This document shows, piece after piece, positions 21,548 through 34,440 of a stretch of 64,000 bases of DNA (positions are counted from its first letter, which is position 1; every line of letters starts with the position of its first letter). The stretch spans positions 1 through 64,000 of the forward strand of contig JBEWZL010000269.1 in the NCBI GenBank assembly GCA_045837725.1. The letters are read 5' to 3'. Origin of the DNA: Vermamoeba vermiformis (lineage: Eukaryota > Tubulinea > Echinamoebida). A program made the position numbers and the translations under genes. The notes under the pieces were generated by a model. That model worked only from the letters and a program-made list of their open reading frames with translations, was not told where the DNA came from and ran no database searches.

Positions 21548-24401
21548 ATGACGAAAATTATACTAGCCGTTTTATTATTATCTTTGTGCTTAATCCAACT
21601 CTGTCGCGCAGCTGCTTTTAGCGCGAACAGCCTGCTGGTTTCGTCCTCATCGGGTTCAACCTATTACATCCAAGAGTACGACATAGCGGGGACCAAAATA
21701 CAACAAATAAGTCTGCCGGCAGGGTAAGCAACTATTTTTTAATTAAGTTCGTTTGTTATGATCATTACGTACTGTGAAATCGATTCTCTATTATTAAATT
21801 CAAATTTTATTATTTTTACTAACAAATTACATTAAATTTTTCAAAACGGTTCGACCACCGGATTTTATCGAGGAACGTTCCGCCATCAAAGTCGCGGAAC
21901 ACGAACCGCAACACCTTCAAATTTCAAATATGTATTTCGCACCAAAAAAGTTAGTCTTTGAAAGCGAATTGATTCTGTTTCCTGCGAGGAGCGGATGTGA
22001 TCCGAAAAAAAATGGCTATTTATTAACCCTAATTTTTTAGTATTTCCTGCGCTGGATGCAAGCTCAATTTGGACGCTACTGGTGGCATAGCTACACTCGC
22101 GGCGTACGAAGGCACCAGTCCTTTTACCTCCCGTGGCTACACTTTCAACATCCAGGGCCAACGCGTCGACACTACAACGTTAACCTCGCAAGCTAGCACC
22201 TCTTCAGCTTTTGTTATCGATGGTCAAGATAGTTGGTTCAACGTGGGCACGGATATCGTGTACACTTCTCGCGGCACTTCATCTGCCTCGCCAACGACGA
22301 TCTTTACGTCGGGCTCTTCGATAACTAACTTGCAATTGGTTGATGGCACTAAGCTTTATGCTCTCATTGGTACCGACGTCCAACTGATGAGTCCAGTGGT
22401 CAAATCAGGCAGCGGCTCTTTCTCTACTGTTGTGAGCGGAGCCAGTGCTTTCTACGTCTACCAAAGCACCACGCTGTACACGTACTCTTCGAACAACCAA
22501 TACATCAACAAGTACACGTTAAATGCTCAGGGAACAAGCGCGACATTTGCCTACAGAGTCTACGTGTACAACGATATCCCGACCGTTTACAGCTTGTTCG
22601 TCACTCAAGTTTCAGGAACGACTTACGTGTTGGCCACATGCAACGATGGAACATATTCGTATCTGTATCGGTACACGGACACTGGATCAGCTATGAACGG
22701 AGTTAAGGGGTTGGATACTGGAATCGGCTTTACCATTTATGCTGTTGGAGGCGCGCCTAAACCAACATGCTCAGACGGATTTAAGAACCAAGATGAAACT
22801 GACACTGATTGTGGAGGCTCTATTTGCAGTGGCTGTGCTATTGGCAAAGTTTGCACCGGTAATGCAGATTGCAGTAGCAACAAATGTACCAGTGGGCTTT
22901 GTGGTAAGTTACAAGCGTCATATATCTGCAAGTACTTGTTGGCTGAGACTATTCTTTTGTAGCTGCTTCGTGTACAGATGGCATCAAGAACCAAGATGAG
23001 ACTGACATTGATTGTGGAGGCTCTACTTGCTCCAAATGTGCCAATGCTAAGTCTTGCTCATCATCAAATGATTGTACCAGTGGCTATTGCAATAGTTCAA
23101 ACAAGTGTGGTAAGTAGTGCAAAGCATTACCCATTGTTGCTAATGACAAAATGTTCAGCAACACCAACATGCTTTGACAGTGCCAAGAACCAAGATGAGA
23201 CTGATGTTGATTGTGGTGGAGTCACTTGCTCAGCTAAATGTGCTATTGGCAAATCTTGCTCTGTTAATGGAGATTGTAGCAGCAACAAATGTACTAGTGG
23301 ACTTTGTGGTACGTTTTCAATGCTAACTTGCAGACTGTACTAAGTTCTGTTTGACAGCTGCTTCATGCACAGATGGCATCAAGAATCAAGATGAAACTGA
23401 TATTGATTGTGGAGGCTCTACTTGCTCCAAATGTGCCAATACTAAGTCCTGTTCAACATCAAATGATTGCTCAAGTGGTTATTGCAACAGTGCAAACAAG
23501 TGTGGTATGTTAATTAAGAAGATACATTATGATAGCTAACAAGCTTGTTCAGCAACTCCAACTTGCATAGATGGCGTCAAAAATCAAGATGAGACTGACG
23601 TTGACTGTGGTGGAGCCACTTGTGATGGTTGTGCAATTGGTGCTAGTTGCTCTGTCAATGGAGATTGCCTTGGCTCCAATTGTGTCAGCCAAGTTTGTGG
23701 TATGAATAATTGCTACATACATTTGCCAATATGCACTAAAATTGCATTTTTGCAGCTGCTTCATGCACTGATGGCATCAAGAATCAAGATGAGACTGATG
23801 TTGACTGTGGTGGTTCAGCACCTTGCTCCAGGTGTGCTAATAACAAGGCCTGTGTGAAGGCTGGTGACTGTTCAAGCAATTATTGCAACCCCAATAGTAT
23901 CTGCTGTAAGATCATTCATAATTCTTATAACAAGCATTGAACTAACTTCTTTGAAGCCACTCCTTCATGTGCTGATGGATGGAGGAACCAAGATGAAACA
24001 GACATTGATTGTGGAGGATCTACATGTTCCAAATGCTCAGCTGGCCAAGCTTGCACTCAAAACTCTGATTGTGCTTCCAACCTCTGTGCTACAGACACTT
24101 GTAGTAAGTACACATGATGTCAAATTTAAATTTATTAATCATTGTTGTTACAGTTGATGTTCCAGTCGCTCCTGTTTCACCTCCAATTGCATCTCCTGGT
24201 TCAGAGCCAGTCGCCGGTCCTGTTGAATCTCCCGTTGCAGATCAAACGCCCGATCAATCTCCTCAAACACCAATTGCATCTCCGAGTAGCCAAAATCAGC
24301 CTGCTGCTTCAACCCCAGTTAGAAAATTAGTGTCAACCGCCTCTGTCGCGGCATCAGTAGGAGGACTTTTTGTCAGCGTTGTTACTTTGATTTTGTGTTG
24401 A
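21548..24401 (+). CDS. GPI-anchored surface protein with seven Cys-rich NQDETD-CGG repeats (paralogue 1)
   Basis: Exon 1 (21548-21723) codes for a signal peptide and [17 protein letters not shown]. Exon 2 starts at 22041 after a 317-bp intron and holds a strand-rich domain of about 230 residues, perhaps a beta-propeller, plus the first Cys repeat. Six more repeats follow, each on its own exon of about 140-150 bp. The repeat pattern is C-x-D-G-x-x-N-Q-D-E-T-D-x-D-C-G-G-x-x-C-x-x-C-(about 6)-C-(5)-D-C-(5-6)-C-(4-6)-C. The last exon is a Pro/Ser-rich stalk ([20 protein letters not shown] and on) ending in a hydrophobic GPI-type tail. The layout suggests an adhesin or prey/cell recognition protein. 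Repeats 2, 4 and 6 resemble one another ([13 protein letters not shown]), as do 1, 3 and 5. Confidence 0.85.
22768..24104 (+). repeat. Seven tandem Cys-rich repeats, one per exon
   Basis: Repeat exons begin near 22768 (end of exon 2), 22963, 23160, 23358, 23552, 23756 and 23957. Between them lie introns of about 48-60 bp, all breaking the final Gly codon after the first base. That common phase lets repeats be gained or lost without changing the frame. The repeats alternate between two subtypes. Confidence 0.85.
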
Positions 24402-26128
24402 AGCCATCGTGCGATAAAGTATTTCTTCACAAGACCGATTGTACAAATTATTTTTCGATTGTACAACTTGATGTGTCGCGTGTGGTAGGTCTCGTTGCTG
24501 CTAGAGGAAAGTTCTCTTCGTGCTCTTGCTAGCAACGCTATTCGATGTACTTGACATTTGAGCTCGACGAAATAATGTAATTTACGAAGCCTACCACAAA
24601 ACCGCAGTTGTTCATTTCGTAAATTTGCTGACCTTGTTTTTGTTTACTAGTTGTTTTTAGTTAACACGAGACGAGCGCTGCAGAATAATCTTGCACGCGT
24701 GCATATGTTCAGCTATTTGTTCCAGCTGTTTGGCACGAGCTTCAGATCTGATCAATCAAACAAGAAATAATACAGCATGGCATTAAAAAAATAGGTAAGT
24801 ATTAGTTCGTATTCGAAGACTCTAATGACAACGCGGTCTTTTGAAATAATAATCAAAAAAGATTTTGCGACTAAATTTAAATAATATTAAATAACCGAGA
24901 ACAGCGTATTTTTCAGTTAATTATTCGAGCATCAATAATAATAAAATTGGTAATTATTTTATGGAGTTTTTCTAATTTTTTTCTTTTTGGTCCGCCGATC
25001 ACCTGTACGGAGTGCTCCGCTTTCACGATAGATATCTGTATAAATTTAATGGTATGTGGACAATAATTTATTCGTATAATGATAATTGCTTCGTCGTTAA
25101 ACTCGATCGAAACCAGAAACCGGCTTTAACAGCAAGCGCCTCTTTTTTGTTCAGATCTGATCTCGATTACTTCATCACTTCTCGAACGCAACAAGAGCTT
25201 ATTTCGCCCGATCGATTGCAAATCTATACTGCTGTGGTTGCGATTGAAGCACGTAGCTAGCGACAGCGTTCACGGCCGTCTCAGCGATCAGCGATTGGTG
25301 TCAACAAGGATCGGATTCGTGCTCGTCCAACAGTTCCTTCTAAGGTGCTTACAGCCCATCACTGGCGAATGTTCGCTCCTCCTAGAGTACTGCGCGATGC
25401 GCGCTCTTCCCACGAACACCTGTCTCTGCTCGTGTGAGCGGATTAGCGATAATGATCGTGAATTTCGCTCGTCAGATGTGACCGCGCACAAGTTCTTTGT
25501 AGTACCAAAACCATTAAATCGAGACTCGTACACGTTCATTGCACGTTCAAGAACCACCAAAGCATGCCTAAGGACCGAAGTTTAGTGCCCAACAGATCCA
25601 GTAAAGCAACGAACACATGATTCAAACTTAGGGTTCACTGCTAGCAGAGTAAACGAAGATCGTCTATTAAAATTAGCAGGTACGATTGTAATTCGATGCT
25701 TTGAAATAACTTCTTCAAATGCTAATGTGTTTTCTCAGGCGGGATCTTTCTGGATTGCAAAACCTCCTCCGAAACGGATCTTTTTTTTTGATGCAAGTAA
25801 CCTGAAAACGTTATTATATCATAAATCATGGTTACAAGGAAGGGTCCGAAAGGGTCAGTAAGCTACACTCGTCGGTCTAAATCCACTAATTTTTTGCAAT
25901 AGTTGGCTTTCTTGATCGCTCGTTACCCGATGAACGGCGCCTACGAGGACAAATTACGGAAAGAGTGCGTATTATCTTGTAAGAATTTGAAACGTGTTGA
26001 GCGGCGTGTTATTTAAACTTTTCTGAAATTTTCCTTTTTTAGTTATTATAATTCATATTTTTAGAACAGAAGTCGTTTTCTGATTCAATTGAAAGTAGTC
26101 TTTGCTAATCGATACCACAACAGCCTCG
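24402..26128. other. Intergenic region between the two surface-protein paralogues
   Basis: About 1.7 kb with no gene I can support. Two overlapping open frames at 25012-25585 lack splice-consistent extensions or domain-like sequence. An inverted repeat (AATTTACGAA at 24579-24588 and TTCGTAAATT at 24616-24625) lies about 180 bp past the stop of paralogue 1. Confidence 0.5.
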
Positions 26129-28408
26129 ATGGCGCGATTAGCTTTAGTGCTTTTTACTTGTTTGTGCTTGCTGCACTTCAGCACATCCGCACCATTCACG
26201 AAGAATAGCTTTGTTGTGTCCTCGAGGGACTCCCTAGCGCAATATTACCTACAAGAGTACAGTATAAACGGCACAAAATTGCAACAAATCTATTTGCCAA
26301 CCCCGGGGTAAGCTATAAATTAACGGCCAAATCCAATTTTCAATCTTGACAACAAAAAAAATTCGACCGATTATGAAGCGCAACGAATCGGAGGAATATT
26401 AAATATTTTATAGACGCTGATTCTAATTATTTTAACTGTCTAACCGACAATTTCGTTCGATCTTGCATCCAAATCTAATCATTTTGCAACTAACCTCTAT
26501 CCCATCTAGAGCTTGCACAACTTGCCGGTTTGGTTTGGATGCAACGGGTCTCTTACTTGCCATTAACATGTATAGTTCTGATGCTACCCAATATCACACC
26601 CTCGTGCACTTGTACAACTCGCAAGGGGATCTCGTCGAGACTACGGACATTCCAACAGGCTCCGAGTTCGTTGGTGATGCCACAGTAGGCAATCAAGAAA
26701 TTTGGTTGACTTATCGATCGGGCATTATGTACACAAAGCGAGGTACAGCGGCAGTGGTCAACTCTAACATTGCTTCGCCCACAGTTTATAATGCCGCTCA
26801 ACTTCAATTGATTGGCAGCAAATTATACGCCCAAATTGGTCAGCTTTATGCCATGGATCCTGTGGCTACGACTGGCACCGGCACATTTGTTTCTTTGAAT
26901 TCTGTTTCACCACTCTCTGCCACTTGCTATTATATTTATGGAAATGCAATCTACAGATATGATTCAGGCTATTTGTTCAAGCACACTTTTGATGCCCAAG
27001 GAGCTGTTTCTGGCATGTCAGATTACTATCTTCAAATACAAACAAACAATGCTGCACCAACTAGTTTGTATGCAATGGCAAGTGAAGGAGTCACTTATGT
27101 GTTAATGGTCCTGATCAATGGCTTTGCAAAAGAATATACTTTAGTGCGCTTCACAGATACTGGAACTCAATTAACCAATCAAGTCACTTTGGATTCAAGC
27201 ACCACTTATTTTATGCAAGGTGTTGGAAGCTCTCCTAAAATTACTTGCTCAGATGGCTTTAAAAACCAAGATGAGTCTGACATTGACTGTGGTGGTGCTA
27301 CTTGTGGCAGTTGCAGCTTGGGCAAAGCTTGTGCAGTTAACAGTGACTGCTCAACAGACTACTGCAATTCAACCAAGATTTGTGGTATGTAGTTAGAAGT
27401 ATCATGCCAGTGATTGCTAACTTGTTTTGTCATAGACACTCCTACATGCAGTGATGTCGTCAAGAACCAAAATGAGACTGATCTTGACTGTGGTGGACCT
27501 AATTGCAGTCCATGTGCAAATGGAAAATCATGTGACCTTCATACAGATTGCTCCAGTGGTTATTGTAGTTCATCTAATACCTGTGGTAAGTTACATCAAG
27601 TTACTGTATCTTATTGCTAATTGTTCTGGCACAGCTGATCCAACTTGTAATGACAGTGCCAAGAACCAAGATGAAACTGACGTTGACTGTGGAGGGCCAA
27701 CTTGCCTTCCTTGTGAAATTGGAAAAGCTTGCCTATTGCCTAGAGATTGTTTGGGTGGCTATTGCAATTCAACTCAGATCTGTGGTAAGTCAAAAAGCTG
27801 CAAATATGTTACAGAGGCTGATCAGTATTTCAGATGCCCCTACTTGTGATGATGGTGTAAAGGACCAAGATGAAACTGATGTTGACTGTGGTGGTGTGAC
27901 ATGCCCTGGCTGCGCCATTGACCAGGTTTGTGTACTTGATGGAGACTGTATCAGCAAGAGATGTGATGCTGGTTACTGTGGTAAGTCCAACATTGTAATA
28001 CCTGCAAACACATACTAAGTTGACATATAAAGTGGTATCATGCTTTGATGGCTTCATGAACCAAGATGAGACTGACATTGACTGTGGAGGTTTTGCATGT
28101 GTAGAATGTGAAATTGGCAAGGCATGCTCTCTGGACTCTGATTGTAGCAGCAATGCCTGTTCTAACAATACTTGTGGTAAGCAGAATTCTACTCAAACAC
28201 CCAATTTGGCTCACACAAAACACGTTTAGTCAATCCTCCATCAGCAGGCCCAGAGTCAAGTCCTGTAGCAGATCAGCCCTCCAACACTCCGAGCTCAAAT
28301 ACACCAGTTGGCTCAAGAACCCCAAGAGGAACGTTGTTGTCTTCTGCCGCTTTCTTAGTGATGTCTGCGACAGTAGTTTGTTGTGGCTTTGTTGTGTTAC
28401 TTATGTAG
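26129..28408 (+). CDS. GPI-anchored surface protein with five Cys-rich NQDETD-CGG repeats (paralogue 2)
   Basis: This is a tandem paralogue of the gene at 21548-24401, with the same layout. A signal peptide (MARLALVLFTCLCLLHFSTS) and QYYLQEYSINGTKLQQIYLP are on exon 1 (26129-26307). A long first intron of 202 bp lies at the same place and phase. A strand-rich domain follows from 26510 (CRFGLDATG against CKLNLDATG), then five Cys repeats, four of them on separate exons, a short Pro/Ser stalk and a hydrophobic GPI-type tail ending VVCCGFVVLLM. It has two repeats fewer than paralogue 1, and its repeats do not show the same two-type alternation. The MARLAL start is chosen because it begins the signal peptide directly. 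It is likely another adhesin-like surface protein. Confidence 0.85.
27241..28176 (+). repeat. Five tandem Cys-rich repeats, one per exon
   Basis: Repeats start near 27241, 27438, 27637, 27837 and 28031, with short introns in the same phase as in paralogue 1. Repeat 4 has lost the first Asn of NQDETD (VKDQDETD) and repeat 2 reads NQNETD. Confidence 0.82.
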
Positions 28409-29033
28409 TCAATTACATTTTTCTTACGCACTTTTAATTAGCAATAAAGAGAATTAAAACGATGCGCCTCGAACAGATCGCCGAATGATTTGCCACCCCA
28501 GCCTGCAGCAATCTGTAGCTGACGTTAGTATGGTTTAGTACTACTGATGAATTACGATACGGTCACTGTCTTGTTATAATAACAATTATAAATTTAGTGT
28601 TGTGCAGGGACTTGATCGGATCGAGAAAAAAAGCGGCGATGTCGATCGAACAAAGCACAAAAATAGGGAATTAACAAAATGGAACTCGTTGATAAAACAA
28701 AATCGTGTTCCTAAGCCATTTCAATTGGTTAGAGCCGGAAAATTATGCCGCGTGATTTGTCTTCCGATTATTTTCGAATAAACGCATCCATACCTCTTCC
28801 AAAATAGGAAATTAATGAACGCTGCCTTAGTAGGCGTCGACTGTCTCACCTGATTCTTCACCTCTAATTTTTGCTTGATTGATTTCTCAAATTAACTATT
28901 GGCTGTCTATTTATAAAATGGACCAATAGGAATCTAATTTACCGACAGCCTACAAAATAGTCGATTATTCGGTAATAAATTTATTATTAAGCTAAATATT
29001 TACATTGTGTTGGTTTTAGTTCCGTTCGATCCG
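28409..29033. other. Intergenic region
   Basis: About 620 AT-rich bases between the 3' ends of a plus-strand and a minus-strand gene. An AATAAA at 28442-28447 would serve the surface-protein gene. Nothing else is supported. Confidence 0.5.
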
Positions 29034-29414
29034 TCAATTCCTCATCATTAAGAATATCGAAGCAAAAATGACGGAGGAAAAGAAAACCGAAGTGATATAC
29101 CATGAAATAAACCATTTTATAGGTAATAATCCTTCATCCGCCGAGCAGAGCGTTAATGGTTTTATTCCTAGACAAAGGATCCGATCAGCTGAATCGATTT
29201 TGATTCCACCTTTGTATCGTTCTACGAAGCTGCTATACAATTTAATAGGCGACAATAATATATCGTTTTCTGATATGTAGCCAGGCCTCCTCCGGTACAT
29301 CATTTTGATTGTAAAGTAGATTGAAATGCCGACGATGTAGGCGCAGTAAAGTGTCGGCAGGACGATATATGCTACAACTAGATCGGCCATAATCTTGTGG
29401 CTGTGGTCGTTCAT
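29034..29414 (-). CDS. Small two-helix membrane protein, unknown
   Basis: A single-exon frame of 126 residues. It has a hydrophobic stretch near residues 12-38 (LVVAYIVLPTLYCAYIVGIS and on) and another near 101-124 (WFISWYITSVFFSSVIFASI and on), with a basic loop (MYRRRP) after the first. Two clean helices separated by a polar loop argue for a real membrane protein. An antisense frame of 71 codons covers 29068-29280 but looks like a shadow. Lack of introns is unusual for this window. No family is recognised. Confidence 0.45.
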   Translation of the reverse strand: MNDHSHKIMADLVVAYIVLPTLYCAYIVGISIYFTIKMMYRRRPGYISENDILLSPIKLYSSFVERYKGGIKIDSADRILCLGIKPLTLCSADEGLLPIKWFISWYITSVFFSSVIFASIFLMMRN

Positions 29415-29740
29415 CCTTTGTGGTTGGATCTAATTCGATTATTTTTTAAAAAGAGAAGCTTAATTTGGAAACAGCCGAAAAATATTTGGCAATTAGCAAA
29501 TTTCCGTACCAAAAGGTTGATTTGTTATGTAACTGTTGTCCTTCAATAGAATAGATCACGATAATAGTTTGATCGTTATCAGGCTAGTTAGGCTGAGCGG
29601 ATCTGCTAGAAATTCCGATGCAAGAATTTACTTCTTTGTGTGCAAGACCTAATTTAATAGGTGAATTATATTACAAGGATTTTATTTTACATCAACAATG
29701 CTACAATTTTGAGCCAAGGAGAGCTCGATCCGAGTGAATT
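29415..29740. other. Intergenic spacer
   Basis: About 325 bases between two minus-strand genes; no feature is seen beyond AT-rich sequence. Confidence 0.5.
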
Positions 29741-31234
29741 TTAATTCCGATCGGATGCTTGTAAAGAGACACTACCACCAGATGTCCTCGACAAAATTAA
29801 GAAAGATTGACCATTGTAGGTCTTATGGGGTATTACTGGCGATACGTCAGCGCTTCCTGCCCCAGAATTTCTCAAGATCGGCGAAGAAATGACTCGATGG
29901 ATGTGCTTACTTTCAGAGCTCTTCTTTTCGGCTTTCTTTTTGGACTTTGACTTATCAGACTTACTCGTGATATAGTTTCCTGATACGCTGAGGTCAACAT
30001 CGCTTAATTGAACGGTCCAGCGCTTATTCTCGGAAACATTTTGAGATGAGGTCTCGTACGAGTAACATCTGCGTTTTTCTGAGCGGATTTTGGTGACCTT
30101 CTCGATATTCTCCGATGAAGATCGTGTTCTATTGTGTAGTTCTATCAATTGCATAGATTTCGGCCGCAAAGCTATATAAATTTAGCAGTTTTAGTAACAG
30201 ATTTGAATTTCGCAGGTAAACGACTGAATTGCAATAATATAAGCTGACGTACCTTTTAATTTCTCGAGCTTAGGCAATGCAGATGCAGCTCTTCGTGGTC
30301 CTCTACGCTCTCGCTTTTTGCCTTCTTCGGATTCGTCGTGAGATCCAGACAACAAATCATCGCCTGACAGCTGTGGAAAAGGTACTCGTTGCGCCTTACG
30401 GGAATGTTTCGGTGACTTGACGATAGAATACTGAGTATTAATTTCTGAGTCGTATATCTTGTTGCTAGGCAAATCTTTTAAAGATTTGGATCGAGGCTTC
30501 GATGACGGACTGCTAGTGGTCGAATCTGCTCGTTCTCCGTCACCATTCACGCTGCTTCGATATGTAATGATCTTGCAAAATGTCTTTGGCGAAGAACGAG
30601 GCAAAACAGACAAAGTACGCGGAGATTTTGCTGCAGATCGAGGGGTGGTAGTTTGCGCGGGCTTTGAGACATTTGAATTGTGCACAAAACTTGATGGCAG
30701 TGACCTCCTCTTATCTACACTCTCTAGCCTATGCGTTTTTGCTTCGCGCGCACTTTTAGTCTTCTGATTTGAAAAATCAAAGGACGACATCTGATCAAAA
30801 ATATTTGATTAATTAAAATGAACTTTCAGACAGGTTGTTTCACGAATCTTTATCGGATAAATAGTACTTACATCCATTGTTCGCTGCGGACCATCATTTG
30901 AAGCTCTGGACGATGATATTTCTGGAGTCCTTTTTGCGCGTCTTCGATCAGCCTTTGGATCTGGCGCACGAACGCGAGAACTGGTTGAAATATTGGATCT
31001 ATCGTCTTCAGATGATGGCTCCTCCTTACTAAACACTTCTTTACAGCTAAACATTTCGTCGTCATCGATTTCTTTGTTCCATCTTGCAATGGAAGACTGG
31101 CTATCCACTTCGCTGTCTTGTTCTGAATCAATATCCAGTATAGAATTGTTCTTTAGTAAGTTGAGTGCACGAGCCCATTGGTCTAAACTGCTAATGCTCA
31201 CGGATGATTTCAATTTCCCTTTCGATCCGCTCAT
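29741..31234 (-). CDS. Serine-rich, largely disordered protein of unknown function
   Basis: Three exons (31234-30872, 30790-30253, 30171-29741) join in phase to 443 residues. The N-terminus has the only likely folded or helical part (SISSLDQWARALNLLKNNSI), then acidic stretches. The rest is rich in Ser, Arg, Lys and Pro with many SP and RxxS sites (SAAKSPRTLSVLPRSSPKTF, PSSKPRSKSLKDLP), as expected for a phosphorylated scaffold or nuclear or cytoskeletal regulator. A basic tract KSDKSKSKKKAEKKSSESK lies near residue 370. No known domain is seen. It faces the DUF4139 gene across a 526-bp divergent spacer. Confidence 0.72.
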
Positions 31235-31760
31235 CTTGCTTATTGAATCCGCGAAACCGTCTGCAATGGGTTAACGTACACTGCGCCACGAGAAAATGAT
31301 ATTTTTGCTCGAGTGTTGCTGCCAGGACGTCGTGTTAGTGAAATTAGGCATGAATTAACGAAAAAGGAGTTGATTAGTAATGACGGCTGTGCATCCGGAT
31401 GAAATTCCAATTAAATGCACCATTTATGTTCAATAGTACGCACACTCTCGTGCCTTAAATATAAAAATTAATCTGCGTACTGTCTACCACAGATGAGCCT
31501 AATTTAATATAATTTTCGGCAGTTAAATCTGGATGTGCTTTGTGTGCGTCGCGTTGCACGTTCGTCGAGCCTGAGCACCTTCATCATATAATGTACTCAT
31601 TCGTGCACGACTCCGTTGTATAGGTATAATTATATTCTATTGTGGTCGTATCAAATCAATTGATATTTTTGTAACGGTCTAGGGCAAAATCTTTTTTTTT
31701 TTGCTGCTAATTAAATTATTATTGTTTGCCCTTTAATATATTACCACACGTTATAATAAG
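31235..31760. other. Divergent promoter region
   Basis: The serine-rich gene (minus) and the DUF4139 gene (plus) are transcribed away from each other, so both promoters should lie in these 526 bases. A T10 tract is at about 31691-31700. No coding potential is seen. Confidence 0.5.
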
Positions 31761-34440
31761 ATGGAAAAAACTGAATCTGAAACAATTGGAGCACAAACTG
31801 AGCTCGGAAAATTGTTGCTTGGTGTATCTCAAGACTCAGCCGTCACGATCGAAAAACAAGCTGCAGGTAATCATTATAATATACTTGAATCATATCATAT
31901 TCAACATACAGCCTTTGAAGAGTAAATATTGAGTAATTTTTGTGCCAGATTGCCGTATTGAAGCAGTAACGGTTTACAACGATCGCGCTGAAGTGAAAAG
32001 AAAAGTTCAATTCAACGTGCAAAATTCAGGTAAATATTAATGGAGCTATAATCATTGATCAGAGCAGCACAGTAATTGAAAATCTAAGCCTTAATGCAAA
32101 TCTACTCAAACTCGTAGTATTATCGATTAATAATGTTTTAAAAATATTATAGGCGTTGTAGATATCGTTGTTAATGGCTTGAACCAGTTAGGTAAGTTGA
32201 ACATTTTGTTAAATGAAAATTCAATTTGGTCTTCTAGCCTTACCTCGATCCAATCTTGTGAGTAACTAAATTTAGCTCAAATATTAATCATAATTATTTA
32301 GTTGAGGCCAACAGCGTTAGAGTGAGCGGCGCTACTCGTCAATTGACGATCTTAGAGGTAAGTTTGTACCAACCATTTTAACCTTTGAATAACGCTAAGC
32401 TCGCTATTAATTCTAGGTATCTCAATATACTATGTTCGAGCTTAAGCAAAAGAACGAAAAAGAATTGGAATCTGCGTTAACCGACAAGCGCAAGAAATTG
32501 AAGGATCTCGATCGAGCTTTACGCGATGTAGATATGGACTCAAATGTCTTATCAGTAAGTACTACGTGTATTTAAACAATATTGCAATTAGAAAATAATA
32601 ATCCACCGTTAAATTACGTCGTTCATGCTTCGCGTACCAGATGTACTTGTAGCCGAACTAATCGATTTCGTTACATTAGAAACAACGTGCCGTCCTTGAA
32701 ATGTACTCCAATGAGTCTATGAAATCGAAGGGCAAGCTGAACCTCGATGAAGTCTCTCAAATGATGACTTTCATCCGAAACGAATCTGCTCGTTTGGACA
32801 AGGCTGTAGTTGACTTGGAGCAAAAGAAAAAAGGTACTATTTAATGCTAAGCGTTATTTACGTTGTATTAATATGTAGCCCTAACCCTTAGATCTCCAAA
32901 AGGAGTATGATACCTTGAAGAAGGAGATCGAGTACCGACAGATCCAAGATGATACTGGCGGTCAACAAGCCACTAGAATTTCAGTGCACGTGCCTTCTGG
33001 CGGTGACGTAAGTATAAAGCCGTATTATTTGTATTATACGGATGCTTACTAATCGAAAATTCAGTACACGTTCTCGTTCACTTACGTGATCACTAATGCC
33101 TCGTGGACGGCGAGTTATGATGTACGAGTGCAAACCAAGGCATTGACTTGCCAACTAGTCTACTACGGATCAGTCCGTAACAGCACTGGCGAGGACTGGA
33201 AAGACGTCAAGTTGTTTTTATCGACCGCTTCGCCGAGCACTCGTGCCGCCCCTCCTCCATTGCGAACATTGCGCGTTAGATTCCCAGTGCCCGTTTATCA
33301 AGCTTACGGCTCAGTTTGTAAGAATAACAGTGACAAATCATTATTTCTAAGGCTAGATCTAACCTTTATTTTTCAAACAGATAAAAATAGTCTCTCCGAA
33401 CAGTCGATGGTTTTGAAAGCTGCTGATATGCCCAGATCACCTCATGCTGAACGTTCCAGACCTCCACCTTCAGCAGCACCCATGAGCGTATTGTCTGCTA
33501 AGGCTGGTACGTAACAACACGCAAGTTTTAAAAAAAAAGTCATGCTAATGAAATCACAGAGTCGAGCAACACCAGTCAGACTTATGCAATCTTGCGCTCG
33601 TGCACTATCGAGAGCGACAACAAGCCTCACAAAGTGACCATTTCGGTGATTGACCTCGCCGCTACCTTCCTTTACACGACCATTCCAAAGCTTGCCCCAT
33701 CAGTAAGGCCTTATTATATTGGTATTAAGGGTAGTACTAACGACCGTGATAAACTCTAGGCCTATCTTAAGGCTCATACTACCAACAACAGTACTTTCCA
33801 ATTGCTCAAAGGTCCGATGAATGTGTTCAGCGACAACTTTTTCATTGCCTCTTCGGAACTTCCCGTACGTTATAATTATCCATCAAAAGCATCGTACAGT
33901 TGTGCTAATATAATGTTTTGGCTAGGCCACGAGTCCTGGAGGAGAATTCGATGTTTTCCTTGGCGTGGATCCGGGTGTTAAAGTGGAGTTTAAGCCGGTC
34001 AAGGTGAAAGAAGGCAAGGCTGGTCTTATCAAAAAGAGCAAAACTGAGAACACAGCACATAAGATCACTATATCCAATAACAAGCCTAACAATGTAAGTC
34101 TAAATTTATGCTCGTAACTTGGTCGCTAACGTCGATTTTTCAGATCGAGATCTGCGTGTTCGAGCAGGTCCCTTTGTCCGAGGACGATAAGGTCAAAGTC
34201 AAGATTATTAAGCCTGAGCTAAAGGTGCGTAGTATAGCATATTAATGGCGTTCATGTTGATTAATAGTTTAATAGGACAATTCTGACGCGGTCGTACTTA
34301 ACGAGTTCAACAACTTGAAGTGGCACTTCAAAATGGATTCGTTCTCCAAAACTAAGATTGAGTTAGAATATCAAATCGATTACCCTGCGGAACGTTATAT
34401 CAACATTCACGAGGGATCTAAGGAGGACACTTTGGAATAA
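31761..34440 (+). CDS. DUF4140/DUF4139 (mucoidy inhibitor A-like) family protein
   Basis: About thirteen exons with short introns join in phase to roughly 560 residues. The N-terminal domain has the family opening IEAVTVYNDRAEVKRKVQF and a beta-rich DUF4140 fold. A coiled coil follows (about 115-220, KEIEYRQIQ and neighbours). Then comes the DUF4139 barrel with VIPSGGDYTF-like entry, the hallmark ITNASWTASYDVRV, the TGEDWKDVKLFLSTASP motif and the C-terminal strands FKMDSFSKTKIELEYQIDYP. The family is widespread in bacteria, fungi, plants, insects and amoebae and has no agreed biochemical role. Alignment with the family is end to end, so the gene looks whole. No signal peptide is present, so it is probably cytosolic. 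Confidence 0.9.

Noticed and set aside
25012-25585. Two overlapping open frames between the surface-protein paralogues
   Set aside because: No signal or domain pattern, no phase-matching introns, and composition unlike nearby genes.
28540-28575. Hammerhead-like CTGATGA
   Set aside because: No downstream GAAA with matching stem II or cleavage triplet was found nearby.
29068-29280. Plus-strand frame opposite the small membrane protein
   Set aside because: It lacks hydrophobic or domain-like pattern and is covered by the better minus-strand frame with two membrane helices.
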